Notes: generated by a model from the sequence alone, not told the origin. A DNA stretch of 64,000 nucleotides from Spirosoma fluviale (GCF_900230225.1 NZ_OCNH01000005.1:124001-188000); one strand, 5' to 3'. Counted from the stretch's first letter, positions 1 to 8,532 are shown. A program made the numbers and translations.

Positions 1-93
1 TTTTATGATTTCCTTAACTGACCAGTATTCATTGAATATTTGCGAAGGTCCCGCAAATCGAATCATAGTCAGTCAATAAAATCATAAAAATCC
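1..93. repeat. Palindromic repeat, left edge of window
   Basis: The right arm at about 61-93 reads (complement) GGATTTTTATGATTTT followed by TTGACTGACTATGATT, which closely matches the arms of the perfect inverted repeat at 3812-3912. The left arm begins at base 1 with TTTTATGATTT and is imperfect, and its outer end is cut off by the window boundary. The centre holds its own small hairpin (TTTGCG at 39-44 against CGCAAA at 52-57). The two copies share arm sequence but not centre, as expected for a dispersed palindromic family. It lies downstream of the minus-strand TPR gene. Confidence 0.6.
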
Positions 94-107
94 AGGTTAA
101 GACAAAC

Positions 108-143
108 AAAAAAAAGGACAAAACCGGGTCGGCCTTGTCCTTT
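108..143 (-). terminator. Rho-independent terminator for the TPR gene
   Basis: Read on the minus strand, AAAGGACAA (complement of 135-143) pairs with TTGTCCTTT (complement of 113-121) and is followed by a run of eight T (complement of 108-115). It is placed 25 bases past the stop codon of the gene at 169-864. Confidence 0.75.
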
Positions 144-168
144 GCTGTATTGATTTGTTCAAGTACGC

Positions 169-864
169 TTACGACTCACCGACCGCTGCTTCAAGTACGG
201 ATTTATACTTTTTGGCAGTAGGTGCTTCAGCCGATTGATTGTACTTCTCGATGATCTCGTTGTAAGCAGCAATTGCTTTATCATTCTGTTTCGCCTGTTC
301 ATAGGCAACTCCTAACTTAAGCAGGTAGCCTGGCGAAAAGAATTTGTTTGACTTATAATCAGCCGCTTTCCGATAATGATCGGCGGCTTCGTCAAAGCTT
401 TTCTTTTCCATATAGGCATCGCCAATGAGTGCATAAGCACGCGCCTGCACCAACAGATCAGAAGAGCTAAACCCTTTCAGATGGTCAATGGCTTCATCGT
501 ACTTACCTTCTTTCAACAAGCCAAGGCCGGCATAGAATTCGGCCAGGTTACCACCGGGCGTTGACCCGTAATTATCAGCAACAGCTAACAAACCGGGATT
601 TCGTCCGTCGCCGTTGAGCGCTTTTTTCAATGAATCGGCTTCGAGCTGATAAAGTGAGGGGAACATCTCGACCTGGGCCGTTTCGTCCTGCGTGCTGATG
701 TAGTACCGATAGCCGAAGAAACCAACGACCAAGAGTACGATGCCGCCAAGGATGCCGAGCACAATATTTTTGTTCTGCTGGAAATAATCACCAACGTCCT
801 CTAATTTTCCTTCTAATGCGTCTGGATCTTCCAGAAAATCCAGGCCTGGGTTCTTCTTGCTCAT
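169..864 (-). CDS. Membrane-anchored tetratricopeptide repeat protein (YfgM-like layout)
   Basis: 231 residues. A short charged N-terminal cytoplasmic segment (1-32) is followed by one membrane helix at about 33-53 (rich in Gly, Ile, Val, Leu), and the rest is a soluble domain with TPR-like helices, including segments around residues 110-135, 140-175 and 180-215. This order (N-in helix, then periplasmic TPRs) resembles YfgM-type proteins, which in Proteobacteria work with the SecYEG/PpiD envelope chaperone machinery. That function is inference by layout only. The start ATG is preceded by a perfect Bacteroidota -7 box on the minus strand (884-891). Its product is more safely called a TPR protein of unknown partner. 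Confidence 0.85.
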   Translation of the reverse strand: MSKKNPGLDFLEDPDALEGKLEDVGDYFQQNKNIVLGILGGIVLLVVGFFGYRYYISTQDETAQVEMFPSLYQLEADSLKKALNGDGRNPGLLAVADNYGSTPGGNLAEFYAGLGLLKEGKYDEAIDHLKGFSSSDLLVQARAYALIGDAYMEKKSFDEAADHYRKAADYKSNKFFSPGYLLKLGVAYEQAKQNDKAIAAYNEIIEKYNQSAEAPTAKKYKSVLEAAVGES

Positions 865-883
865 GCTTTTGCAATTTGGAGTG

Positions 884-891
884 CAAAATTA
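884..891 (-). promoter_or_regulatory. Bacteroidota -7 box for the TPR gene
   Basis: The complement reads TAATTTTG, a full match to TAnnTTTG, about 20 bases upstream of the start codon at 864. No good -33 element was found, only a TTTT at the right distance. Confidence 0.45.
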
Positions 892-943
892 GGAATATTT
901 ACTATCATGGAAAAGGGTATGGGTCAAAAGTTTATGATTCATT

Positions 944-1174
944 TTATTCCTGTAGCGCCATATCGCGCACAGCTAATACTTCCGATGATCGAACCGGCCT
1001 GATTTGATGCGCCAGAAGCGTCTCAACGGCCACAGATTCGCCGGTTAACGTCACAAATTCGACTTCAAAGCCTTTCCCTTCATTATAGACAGTTAAAATC
1101 GTGCCAACATCACCTACTCGTAAGCGTCCGTTAGCTGTATCCTCCTGTAAAACAACTAAATCAAACTCATTCAT
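944..1174 (-). CDS. DUF4926 domain protein
   Basis: 76 residues and small acidic. It opens MNEFDLVVLQEDTANGRLRVGDVGTI and continues with a short beta-strand pattern ending in a VRSSEV-type segment. The pattern (a promise of VVL..D, then GDVGTIVxVY, then EVEFV) matches the DUF4926 family, whose members are small beta-barrel-like proteins often found near toxin or restriction genes. No partner is adjacent here: the neighbours are a TPR gene on the same strand and the divergent riboswitch-controlled receptor. Function is unknown. Confidence 0.75.
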   Translation of the reverse strand: MNEFDLVVLQEDTANGRLRVGDVGTILTVYNEGKGFEVEFVTLTGESVAVETLLAHQIRPVRSSEVLAVRDMALQE

Positions 1175-1239
1175 ACGTCAATACACTAGTTCGAAACAAA
1201 AACGACCAAGGACGAAATCTTGTTTTGTTAAAATTAAGT

Positions 1240-1247
1240 TAACTTTG
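1240..1247 (+). promoter_or_regulatory. -7 box of the riboswitch/TonB receptor transcript
   Basis: TAACTTTG matches TAnnTTTG. Transcription would start about 1252-1254, immediately before the TPP aptamer, which is the expected arrangement. A -33 element is weak (TTG at 1220-1222, spacing 17). Confidence 0.5.
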
Positions 1248-1256
1248 TCCCGCTAA

Positions 1257-1337
1257 TCTTCTAAGGGGTGCCCTAACCTAACGGGCTGAGATTATACCCA
1301 TTGAACCTGCGCGGGTAATGCCGCGAAGGGAAATGAA
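1257..1337 (+). ncRNA. TPP (thiamine pyrophosphate) riboswitch, THI-box
   Basis: All conserved THI-box blocks are present in order: GGGGTGCC (1265-1272), GGGCTGAGA (1283-1291), ACCC then GAACCTG (about 1297-1309), GGGTAATGCCG (1313-1323) and GAAGGGAAATGA (1325-1336). TPP binding by this aptamer class normally represses downstream expression. Downstream are a CACAGA/TCTGTG hairpin (1340-1356) and an AGGC/GCCT hairpin (1394-1406), either of which may be part of the expression platform. The regulated gene is the TonB-dependent receptor at 1426. Confidence 0.95.
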
Positions 1338-1425
1338 TTCACAGATTGTGTCTGTGAGTAAATACAACCATCATACCTAAAAACAGGTAGGACAGGCCCC
1401 TTGCCTATCGTCATGCTTTTTCGTC

Positions 1426-3807
1426 ATGAAAAAACCGACGACCTATTCTTTTCTTACGATAGCGCTTTTGTGGCTATCGACGTTGCCCGCCTGGGCTCAA
1501 CTCACCATTTTGGGTACTGTCAGCGATGCCGATGGCGGTCCATTGCCCGGTGCTTCTATTGTCCTTACAGGTACGTATAAAGGTACCTTCACGGATGCCT
1601 CAGGCGCTTTTCGTCTGACTAATCTTAAATCTGCCCCCGCATCAATACAGGTATCTATGCTGGGCTATGAAACTAAAAACCAGACGATTGATCCTACTCA
1701 AAACGCTTCATTGTCGATAAAATTATTCAAAACGGCTGTTGCAGTCGATGAAGTCGTTGTCAGTGCTACGCGGGCGAATCAGAAATCGGCCATTGCCTAC
1801 ACGGATGTTACGCGCCGGGATCTTAATAAATTGAACCTGGGGCAGGATATTCCACAACTGCTCAATTTCACGCCATCCATCGTCACAACCTCCGATGCTG
1901 GGGCAGGTGTGGGCTACACAGGCATTCGTATTCGCGGGTCCGATGCCACGCGGGTAAACGTGACGTTGAACGGGATTCCATACAATGATGCCGAGTCGCA
2001 GGGTACCTTCTTTGTCAATATGCCGGACTTTGCGTCGTCTGTCAGTACGATTCAGATTCAGCGCGGGGTGGGTACATCGACCAACGGAGCCGGGGCGTTT
2101 GGCGCTTCGGTCAATATCCAAACCAACAAACTGGAAGAGAAACCGTATGCTGAGGTAAACCTGTCGGGTGGTTCGTTCGGGACACGAAAGGTGAATGTGC
2201 TGGCTGGAACGGGCCTTCTTAATAACCACTTCGTGCTGGATGCCCGGCTGTCCAAAATTCATTCGGATGGCTACATCGACCGCGCTTCCTCCGATCTGAA
2301 GTCTTTTTATCTATCGGGTGGCTACTACACTAAAAAGAGTTTCTTTCGGCTGAATGTGTTTTCGGGTCAGGAGAAAACGTATCAGGCCTGGAATGGAGTG
2401 CCGGAGCAATTTCTTAAAACGAACCGAACGTATAATTCCTTCACCTACGATAACCAGACGGATAATTATCAGCAGGACAATTACCAGTTGATCACTTCGC
2501 ATGAGTTAACCAAAAACTGGCGGGCCAATTTGTCGTTCTTTTACACGAAAGGGAAAGGGTATTATGAAGAATATAAAGCAGACGACCCGTTCAGCAAGTA
2601 CGGACTGCCCGATGTTGTCATTGGCGATTCGACTATCAAGAGTACGGATTTGATCCGGCGGCTGTGGCTCGACAACGATTTTTACGGCACCGTTTTCTCG
2701 TTCGACTACAACAGTTTCGGGAAGTTGACGGCCAATATTGGTGGTGGCTGGAATCAGTACAAAGGCATTCACTACGGTGAAATAATCTGGTCGCGGATGG
2801 CCGGAGCCAGCAATATCCGGGACCGCTATTATCAGGACGATGCGACCAAACGTGATTTCAACCTGTTTGCCAAAACGTTTTACCAATTCACGCCCCAACT
2901 GAACGGCTTTGTCGACGCTCAGATTCGGACCATCAATTATTCATTTTTGGGCTTTAACAGCCAGTTGCAGAACGTTCAGCAGAACGCTACTCTCACGTTC
3001 TTCAACCCGAAGGCCGGTTTTACCTACACGATCAACGACCGCAGCACAGTGTACGCGTCGGTGGGTGTGGGGCAGCGGGAACCAAACCGCAACGATTACA
3101 CCCAGTCGACACCCGAAAGTCGACCAAAAGCCGAGAAGTTGATTGATTACGAAGCCGGTTATAAAGTTCAGAATGAAAAGCTGGCGTTTACGGCTAATGC
3201 GTATTTTATGAACTACAGGGACCAGTTGGTTTTATCGGGTCAGTTGAACGACGTAGGCGCGTATAACCGGGTGAATATACCAAGTAGTTACCGGACCGGC
3301 ATTGAATTGGAAGCGGGGGCGCGTTTAGCTCAGCAATTGCGCTGGAACGTTAACGCGACCTTCAGCCAAAACAAAGTGAAGAATTTTACCGAGTACCTGG
3401 ATAATTTCGACAACGGCGAACAGGAAAGTCGGCAGTACCGTGAGACGGACATTTCGTTTTCGCCAAACGTCATTGCCGGTTCACAGTTGTTGTTTACTCC
3501 CGCAAAGGGATTAGAACTCGGTCTGCTCTCGAAGTACGTCGGCAAACAGTACATGGACAACACCTCGAACGAAAGTCGTAAGTTGAACTCGTATTTTACG
3601 AATGATATTCGAGTGATTTATAGTCTGAAGCCCAAATTCGCACAGGAAATCGCGTTCACGTTGCTGTTCAACAATGTACTCAACGAGCTTTACGAGTCGA
3701 ACGGCTTCACGGTTCCGTACATTGCCGAAGGCAAAGTAACCGCCGATAATAGCTATTATCCGCAAGCCGGTCGGAATTTCCTGGCTGGCGTTCGGGTAAG
3801 GTTCTAG
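1426..3807 (+). CDS. TonB-dependent receptor, probably for thiamine or a thiamine precursor
   Basis: 793 residues. A signal peptide (1-24, cleavage after AWA) is followed by a CarboxypepD_reg-like beta domain (about 26-105, with the GYETKNQ block), a plug domain (about 115-235, with IRIRGSDATRVNV) and a C-terminal 22-strand barrel ending in RVRF with the typical terminal Phe. Outer-membrane receptors of this type take up ligands using TonB energy. The substrate call rests on the TPP riboswitch directly upstream; in Bacteroidota such riboswitch-controlled receptors are thought to carry thiamine. No SusD partner is adjacent. ATG at 1426 is chosen because it begins the signal peptide; an earlier ATG at 1412 is out of frame. 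Confidence 0.9.
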   Translation: MKKPTTYSFLTIALLWLSTLPAWAQLTILGTVSDADGGPLPGASIVLTGTYKGTFTDASGAFRLTNLKSAPASIQVSMLGYETKNQTIDPTQNASLSIKLFKTAVAVDEVVVSATRANQKSAIAYTDVTRRDLNKLNLGQDIPQLLNFTPSIVTTSDAGAGVGYTGIRIRGSDATRVNVTLNGIPYNDAESQGTFFVNMPDFASSVSTIQIQRGVGTSTNGAGAFGASVNIQTNKLEEKPYAEVNLSGGSFGTRKVNVLAGTGLLNNHFVLDARLSKIHSDGYIDRASSDLKSFYLSGGYYTKKSFFRLNVFSGQEKTYQAWNGVPEQFLKTNRTYNSFTYDNQTDNYQQDNYQLITSHELTKNWRANLSFFYTKGKGYYEEYKADDPFSKYGLPDVVIGDSTIKSTDLIRRLWLDNDFYGTVFSFDYNSFGKLTANIGGGWNQYKGIHYGEIIWSRMAGASNIRDRYYQDDATKRDFNLFAKTFYQFTPQLNGFVDAQIRTINYSFLGFNSQLQNVQQNATLTFFNPKAGFTYTINDRSTVYASVGVGQREPNRNDYTQSTPESRPKAEKLIDYEAGYKVQNEKLAFTANAYFMNYRDQLVLSGQLNDVGAYNRVNIPSSYRTGIELEAGARLAQQLRWNVNATFSQNKVKNFTEYLDNFDNGEQESRQYRETDISFSPNVIAGSQLLFTPAKGLELGLLSKYVGKQYMDNTSNESRKLNSYFTNDIRVIYSLKPKFAQEIAFTLLFNNVLNELYESNGFTVPYIAEGKVTADNSYYPQAGRNFLAGVRVRF

Positions 3808-3811
3808 ACTG

Positions 3812-3912
3812 GGATTTTTATGATTTTTTTGACGGACTATGATCTTGAAATTTCTGCTTTCACAGAAGCTTAATCTAAAAATCATAGTCCGTCAAAAAAA
3901 TCATAAAAATCC
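3812..3912. repeat. Perfect 32-bp inverted repeat, also likely bidirectional terminator
   Basis: The left arm 3812-3843 (begins GGATTTTTATGATTTTTTTG) and right arm 3881-3912 are exact reverse complements over 32 bases, separated by 37 bases that contain a smaller TTCTG/CAGAA hairpin. It sits between two convergent genes, 4 bases past the receptor stop and 9 bases past the end of the PLP enzyme gene, and the arms contain T-runs in both directions, so it can end transcription both ways. A diverged copy of the arms lies at 1-93. Confidence 0.85.
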
Positions 3913-3921
3913 TGGTTCAGA

Positions 3922-5061
3922 CTAATTTATTGCCCGCTCCAGATCCTGAATCAAATCTTCCACATCCTCAATACCCACACTGAGCCGGATAAGGATGTCT
4001 TTGAGGCCGTTTTTGATTCGCTCTTCTTTCGGAATGCTGGCGTGCGTCATGCTGGCGGGGTGCGTACACAACGATTCAACGCCACCCAACGATTCGCCCA
4101 GCGAAAACACTTCGAAGCTCTCCATAACCCGAACGGCTTCGGGCATCGAATCGCCTTTCAATTCAAATGATAACATACCGCCAAAGCCACGCATCTGCTT
4201 CTTCGCCAGCTCATGGCCGATGTGCGAAGGCAGGCCGGGGTAATAGACCTGGCTCACTTTAGGGTGCTGCTGCAAATATTCGGCTACTTTCTGTGCGTTC
4301 TCGCAATGGCGCTGCATCCGGACGTGCAGCGTTTTGATGCCGCGTAGTACCAGAAAACAATCCTGCGGGCCAGGTACCGCGCCACAGGCATTTTGAATGA
4401 ATGCCAGTCGCTGGGCGGTTTCGTCGTCGTTCAGGACGATAGCACCCATGACGGTATCTGAGTGGCCACCGAGGTATTTCGTCACCGAGTGCATGACAAT
4501 GTCGGCCCCTAAATCGAGCGGATTTTGCAGATAGGGCGAAGCAAAGGTGTTATCGACGACTAGCTGAATACCGTGTTGCTTGGTAATGGCCGCTACAGCC
4601 GTTATATCCACTAAACGAAGTAGGGGGTTGGTTGGCGTTTCGATCCAAACCATCTTTGTGGCGGGCGTAATGGCCGCTTCCAGCTTCGAGGCATCCGATA
4701 AATCGACAAAGTTGAACTTCAGCCCGAATTCCTGAAAAACACGTACCATAATGCGGTAAGTGCCGCCGTAGAGGTCATTACTGGCAATGATTTCGTCGCC
4801 GGGTTTGAACAGTTTCAGGATTGCGTCTGTTGCGCCCAGACCCGATGAGTAGCAAATGCCATATTTCCCGTTTTCGAGGGCAGCGAGGTTATTTTGCAGG
4901 ACTGTTCGGGTTGGGTTTTGCGTGCGGGCGTATTCGTAGCCTTTATGCTTACCCGGCGACTCCTGGACGTAGGTCGATGTTTGATAAATGGGCGTCATAA
5001 TCGCGCCCGTTGTGGGGTCCGGCTCAATACCGGCATGGATGGCTTTGGTTCCGAATTTCAT
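3922..5061 (-). CDS. Trans-sulfuration PLP enzyme (cystathionine gamma-synthase/lyase family)
   Basis: 379 residues from ATG at 5061; an in-frame TTG at 5067 is less likely. Cys/Met metabolism PLP-dependent fold: [11 protein letters not shown] near residue 43, the cofactor-stacking YGGTYR region, [13 protein letters not shown], and [11 protein letters not shown] containing the Schiff-base lysine. Near the C-terminus [11 protein letters not shown] and RLSVGIED are typical. Family members make cystathionine from O-acyl homoserine and cysteine or split cystathionine to cysteine; sequence alone does not separate the two. Convergent with the TonB receptor, divergent from the VTT gene with an 86-base gap. 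Confidence 0.9.
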   Translation of the reverse strand: MKFGTKAIHAGIEPDPTTGAIMTPIYQTSTYVQESPGKHKGYEYARTQNPTRTVLQNNLAALENGKYGICYSSGLGATDAILKLFKPGDEIIASNDLYGGTYRIMVRVFQEFGLKFNFVDLSDASKLEAAITPATKMVWIETPTNPLLRLVDITAVAAITKQHGIQLVVDNTFASPYLQNPLDLGADIVMHSVTKYLGGHSDTVMGAIVLNDDETAQRLAFIQNACGAVPGPQDCFLVLRGIKTLHVRMQRHCENAQKVAEYLQQHPKVSQVYYPGLPSHIGHELAKKQMRGFGGMLSFELKGDSMPEAVRVMESFEVFSLGESLGGVESLCTHPASMTHASIPKEERIKNGLKDILIRLSVGIEDVEDLIQDLERAIN

Positions 5062-5147
5062 AATCAAATGTAACGAAGATTGTAACGCAGAGCGGTACGT
5101 CGCCCGACAACTAAAACCAGAACGGCCCTTAACCCGTTTGATACAGT

Positions 5148-5861
5148 GTGAAGTTATCTATTCCAAAATCCGTTACCGGTCCGGCCCTTCTGGGAGTTCT
5201 ATTGTCGGTAACGCCCATCGTCTTTACCTCGCTATTGACCTACTTTTCGGTAGTTCACGAAGCCACCATTGCGAACTTTACCACCTGGGAGTGGGCACTT
5301 ATCACACTTGTCTGTTCCATAACATCGGCCGGGCTTACCCCGCCCACCATGCTGGCGCTTATTTTTGGGTATTTTCTAGGCTGGGGTGCTGTGCTCCCTA
5401 TTTTCATCATCAATTTCGGCGGTATCCTCTTTATAAACATGCTGGTTCACTGGCTCGACCACGACCGATTTATCGCTTTTTTGAAGCGTAATCCCAAAGC
5501 TCAGTCGGTACTGGATCGAATCCTGAATAATGAACTGGAAGTTATTTTCTTCGCCAAACTATCGCCCATTCTGCCCTTTGGCCTGACAAATTTGCTTTTC
5601 GCTTTATCGGGAGCGAAGCTGAGAAATATTTTGCTGGGTGGTTTTTTGGGGATGACCCCCCGAACGCTGATCGCTATCTGGTCGGGCCACGAAGCCCGGG
5701 AAATAAAAGCGTTGCTTGAGAATCCCAACCAGAGCTCCTGGACCCAAATTATTATCGTTGTCCTGATTCTGGTTTCCATTGCCGGGCTCTGGCAAGTTAT
5801 CCAACGGTCCCTGAGTACTACCAACGACCGTCGACCTGTCGATCCCCCCGCCGGGCCTTAA
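5148..5861 (+). CDS. VTT/DedA-like (SNARE-associated) membrane protein
   Basis: 237 residues with about five or six hydrophobic segments and a short Pro-rich tail. The block around residues 125-165 (FFAKLSPILPFGLTNLLFA, then GFLGMTPRT) matches the VTT domain, with its conserved F/R-x-x-P-x-P-x-G pattern. VTT/DedA proteins are implicated in phospholipid or undecaprenyl-phosphate translocation. Translation starts with GTG at 5148, the only start giving the full first helix. Convergent with the hydrolase at 5878, 16 bases apart. Confidence 0.75.
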   Translation: MKLSIPKSVTGPALLGVLLSVTPIVFTSLLTYFSVVHEATIANFTTWEWALITLVCSITSAGLTPPTMLALIFGYFLGWGAVLPIFIINFGGILFINMLVHWLDHDRFIAFLKRNPKAQSVLDRILNNELEVIFFAKLSPILPFGLTNLLFALSGAKLRNILLGGFLGMTPRTLIAIWSGHEAREIKALLENPNQSSWTQIIIVVLILVSIAGLWQVIQRSLSTTNDRRPVDPPAGP

Positions 5862-5877
5862 TAGTTCAGTACCTAAC

Positions 5878-6681
5878 TTACGCTAATTTCTCTCCCGTCA
5901 TTTCGATCAATCGATTGTGCCCCGTTTTTAACACCGTTAGCTCGTAGTGTGGAAGTTGGTCTGTTAAGGGAAGAATGTACGAGCCGGGAATAATCCGATC
6001 AAAAGCACCGGTAAAAAAACGAACCTGCACCGAATGCTCCCTGAGTGTTTTGGCAATAGCATTCAGATTCGGGCGGATCAACCGAAATTGCGTCCAGCTC
6101 CGGTATACCAGCGCTCGTTGTTCCGGGGTTGCCAGTGAAATTTCGGCAAAGCGCATAATGGTCTTATTCAAAAAGCCGAGCCGTGTCAATAGATGGCCGA
6201 ACGTGCTTAGCATAGATAGATGGTGCATTACGTAGCGAAATAACGCACGTCCTACCACAGAACTCGTTGCCAGTAGATACCAGCCATTACGAGTAATACC
6301 ATCAGGAGCAATCAGGATTAATTGATCGAGTCGGTTTGCGAAGGCCTCTGCGGTTACAAGGGCAAATCGTCCGCCCAGGCTAAAGCCCATCAGAGAAAAT
6401 CGATCGATAGCGTGTGCCTGCAAAAACTGCCCGATCAACTGGCACCAGACGGCTTTGGTTAGCAATTGGTGGCCGAGGTAATGACTATTTCCGTGAAAGA
6501 ATAAATCGATGGCGAAAATGGTAAATTGCCCCTGTGTAGAGTTTTCCAGCGTCTTGAAAACATGACTGCTTTGTCCGAAACCATGAAACGCCAGTAGAAT
6601 AACAGGCCCATTACCAAATTTCTGGTAAGTAATGCGGCTATCCTGAAACGTAAACTGTTGACTATCGGCAGTTTCAAACAT
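5878..6681 (-). CDS. Alpha/beta hydrolase
   Basis: 267 residues. The fold is shown by AFHGFGQSSHVF (oxyanion HG near residue 33), the nucleophile elbow GFSLGG (Ser near residue 99), an acid candidate in GAFDRIIP and the catalytic His in TGHNRLIE near the C-terminus. No signal peptide, so it is probably cytoplasmic. Substrate unknown. It is divergent from the MaoC hydratase gene (59 bases between starts), which leaves room for a shared promoter region. Confidence 0.85.
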   Translation of the reverse strand: MFETADSQQFTFQDSRITYQKFGNGPVILLAFHGFGQSSHVFKTLENSTQGQFTIFAIDLFFHGNSHYLGHQLLTKAVWCQLIGQFLQAHAIDRFSLMGFSLGGRFALVTAEAFANRLDQLILIAPDGITRNGWYLLATSSVVGRALFRYVMHHLSMLSTFGHLLTRLGFLNKTIMRFAEISLATPEQRALVYRSWTQFRLIRPNLNAIAKTLREHSVQVRFFTGAFDRIIPGSYILPLTDQLPHYELTVLKTGHNRLIEMTGEKLA

Positions 6682-6740
6682 ATTGACAAAATTACGTACG
6701 AAGTTGATAATCCTGCTTAACTCTCTTATTCGATTACACG

Positions 6741-7196
6741 ATGAAGATATTCACTGATCTGGCCCGCTTTTCAGCCCATGCCGGGCACTCCTTGGGCGAA
6801 ACCGACTACCTCACAATTACCCAGGAAATGGTAAATCTGTTTGCTGAGGCTACCGGCGATCATCAGTGGATTCATACGAACCCGGCACGAGCTGAGCAGG
6901 AATCGCCGTTCAAAGCACCCATTGCGCATGGGTTTCTGACGCTTTCACTGGCACCAAAATTTATGGCCCAACTCTACCGGATCGATTCTGTCAGGATGGG
7001 CATTAATTACGGGGCTAATAAAATCCGGTTTACAAATGTTGTGCCGGTAGGTAGTCGTTTACGAATGAGAGCAACTCTTAAAACGGTGGAACCACAGGAT
7101 AAAGGGCTTCGTGTAACTATGGAATGCACGTTTGAACTGGAACATTCGCCCAAGCCAGCTTGTGTTGCCGAACTGATCACCTTACTCTTCGAATAA
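6741..7196 (+). CDS. MaoC family (R)-hydratase
   Basis: 151 residues, single hot-dog domain. The catalytic hydratase motif ATGDHQWIHTNPARA (residues about 36-50) supplies the Asp and His of R-specific enoyl-CoA hydratases, followed by PIAHGFLTLSL. These enzymes hydrate trans-2-enoyl-CoA to (R)-3-hydroxyacyl-CoA. It is followed 89 bases later by an acyl-CoA dehydrogenase, which fits a role in fatty acyl-CoA or branched-chain metabolism. Confidence 0.9.
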   Translation: MKIFTDLARFSAHAGHSLGETDYLTITQEMVNLFAEATGDHQWIHTNPARAEQESPFKAPIAHGFLTLSLAPKFMAQLYRIDSVRMGINYGANKIRFTNVVPVGSRLRMRATLKTVEPQDKGLRVTMECTFELEHSPKPACVAELITLLFE

Positions 7197-7202
7197 GTAA
7201 AC

Positions 7203-7218
7203 AGTATGCATGCATACT
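7203..7218. promoter_or_regulatory. Perfect 16-bp palindrome, candidate operator
   Basis: AGTATGCATGCATACT reads the same on both strands and lies between the MaoC and acyl-CoA dehydrogenase genes, 68 bases before the latter. Its size suits a dimeric repressor site. No regulator for it can be named from the window. Confidence 0.35.
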
Positions 7219-7285
7219 ATTGTATCTTTTTTACTTACTTTTACGTTACTCTCAACAATCAACAATACTAAACCACACAATTCAG

Positions 7286-8455
7286 ATGGCATCAGCAACG
7301 CTGGAGTTACAGGGGTTGAATTTTAATTTATCCGAAGAGCATCTTGCCGTGCAGGAGGCTGCTCGCGATTTTGCCCAAACCGAGCTATTACCCGGCATTG
7401 TCGAGCGTGATAACGAAGCCCGTTTTCCGGCCGAGCAGGTTAAGCGCATGGGCGAATTAGGTTTTATGGGCATGATGGTGTCGCCCGACTACGGTGGGGG
7501 TGGTATGGACACAGTTTCTTATGTACTGGCTATGGAAGAAATTTCCAAGGTCGATGCCTCGGCTTCGGTCGTCATGTCAGTTAATAATTCGCTGGTTTGT
7601 TATGGCCTCGAAGCATTTGGAACCGAAGAACAAAAGCAGAAGTACCTGACCCGGCTGGCATCGGGCGAAACCCTGGGTGCTTTTTGCCTGTCGGAACCTG
7701 AAGCGGGCTCCGATGCGACTTCGCAAGCCACCAGCGCTGAAGATAAAGGAGATTATTATTTAGTTAACGGTACCAAGAACTGGATCACCAACGGGGGTTC
7801 GTCCGGAATATGTCTGGTGATTGCACAAACTGACCGTGAGAAAAAACACCGGGGTATCAACTGTCTCATCATTGAGAAGGGAACGCCCGGTTTTGTTGTT
7901 GGTAAGAAAGAAGATAAAATGGGTATTCGTGCCTCCGACACGCACTCGCTGCTGTTTACAGATGTGCAGGTACCCAAGGAGAACCGGATTGGTGAAGACG
8001 GATTTGGTTTTAAATTCGCCATGTCGACGCTTAACGGCGGTCGTATCGGTATTGCTGCCCAAGCCTTGGGTATTGCCGCTGGTGCTTACGAACTGGCCTT
8101 GAAATATAGCCAGGAACGGAAAGCATTCGGAAAGCAAATATTTGACCATCAGGCTATTCAGTTTAAATTGGCCGAAATGGTGACCAAAATTGAAGCGGCC
8201 CGGTTATTGGTATACAAAGCCGCCCGTCTTAAAGATGAACACAAGGATTACGTACAGGCTGCTGCAATGGCCAAATTATTCGCATCGGATGTCGCGATGT
8301 GGGCGACAACAGAGGCTGTACAGATTCATGGTGGATACGGATATGTGAAAGAATTTCACGTGGAGCGCATGATGCGGGATGCTAAAATCACCCAGATATA
8401 TGAAGGTACATCTGAAATACAAAAACTTGTGATAGCCCGCGAACTCATTCGCTAG
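7286..8455 (+). CDS. Acyl-CoA dehydrogenase
   Basis: 389 residues from ATG at 7286; the frame is open further upstream but the extra 42 residues are unlike the family and cross the palindrome at 7203. The three-domain ACAD pattern is intact: FCLSEPEAGSDA (FAD/substrate region, near residue 135), KNWITNGG, FDHQAIQFKLAEM, and QIHGGYGYVKEFHVERMMRD. The catalytic base is the Glu in QIYEGTSEIQ, at the position used by short-chain/butyryl-type enzymes. It oxidises acyl-CoA to 2-enoyl-CoA and passes electrons to ETF. Ends before a strong terminator at 8492. Confidence 0.95.
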   Translation: MASATLELQGLNFNLSEEHLAVQEAARDFAQTELLPGIVERDNEARFPAEQVKRMGELGFMGMMVSPDYGGGGMDTVSYVLAMEEISKVDASASVVMSVNNSLVCYGLEAFGTEEQKQKYLTRLASGETLGAFCLSEPEAGSDATSQATSAEDKGDYYLVNGTKNWITNGGSSGICLVIAQTDREKKHRGINCLIIEKGTPGFVVGKKEDKMGIRASDTHSLLFTDVQVPKENRIGEDGFGFKFAMSTLNGGRIGIAAQALGIAAGAYELALKYSQERKAFGKQIFDHQAIQFKLAEMVTKIEAARLLVYKAARLKDEHKDYVQAAAMAKLFASDVAMWATTEAVQIHGGYGYVKEFHVERMMRDAKITQIYEGTSEIQKLVIARELIR

Positions 8456-8491
8456 CCCATTTCTTGGTAAAATAGAATTTTTCTAAAGGTG

Positions 8492-8528
8492 TAGTGCGTG
8501 TTCGATGCGAATACGCACTATTTTTTTT
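8492..8528 (+). terminator. Rho-independent terminator of the acyl-CoA dehydrogenase gene
   Basis: Stem TAGTGCGT plus TTCG (8492-8504) pairs with CGAA plus ACGCACTA (8508-8520), followed directly by eight T. Confidence 0.9.
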
Positions 8529-8532
8529 ATTA

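Noticed and set aside
1412-1425. Earlier ATG at 1412 in the receptor leader, within a repeated CGTCATG
   Set aside because: It is out of frame with the receptor and opens no useful reading frame.
5059-5072. -7 box TACATTTG on the minus strand at the PLP enzyme start
   Set aside because: It would place transcription start at or inside the start codon; probably a chance match, or a leaderless message that cannot be shown here.
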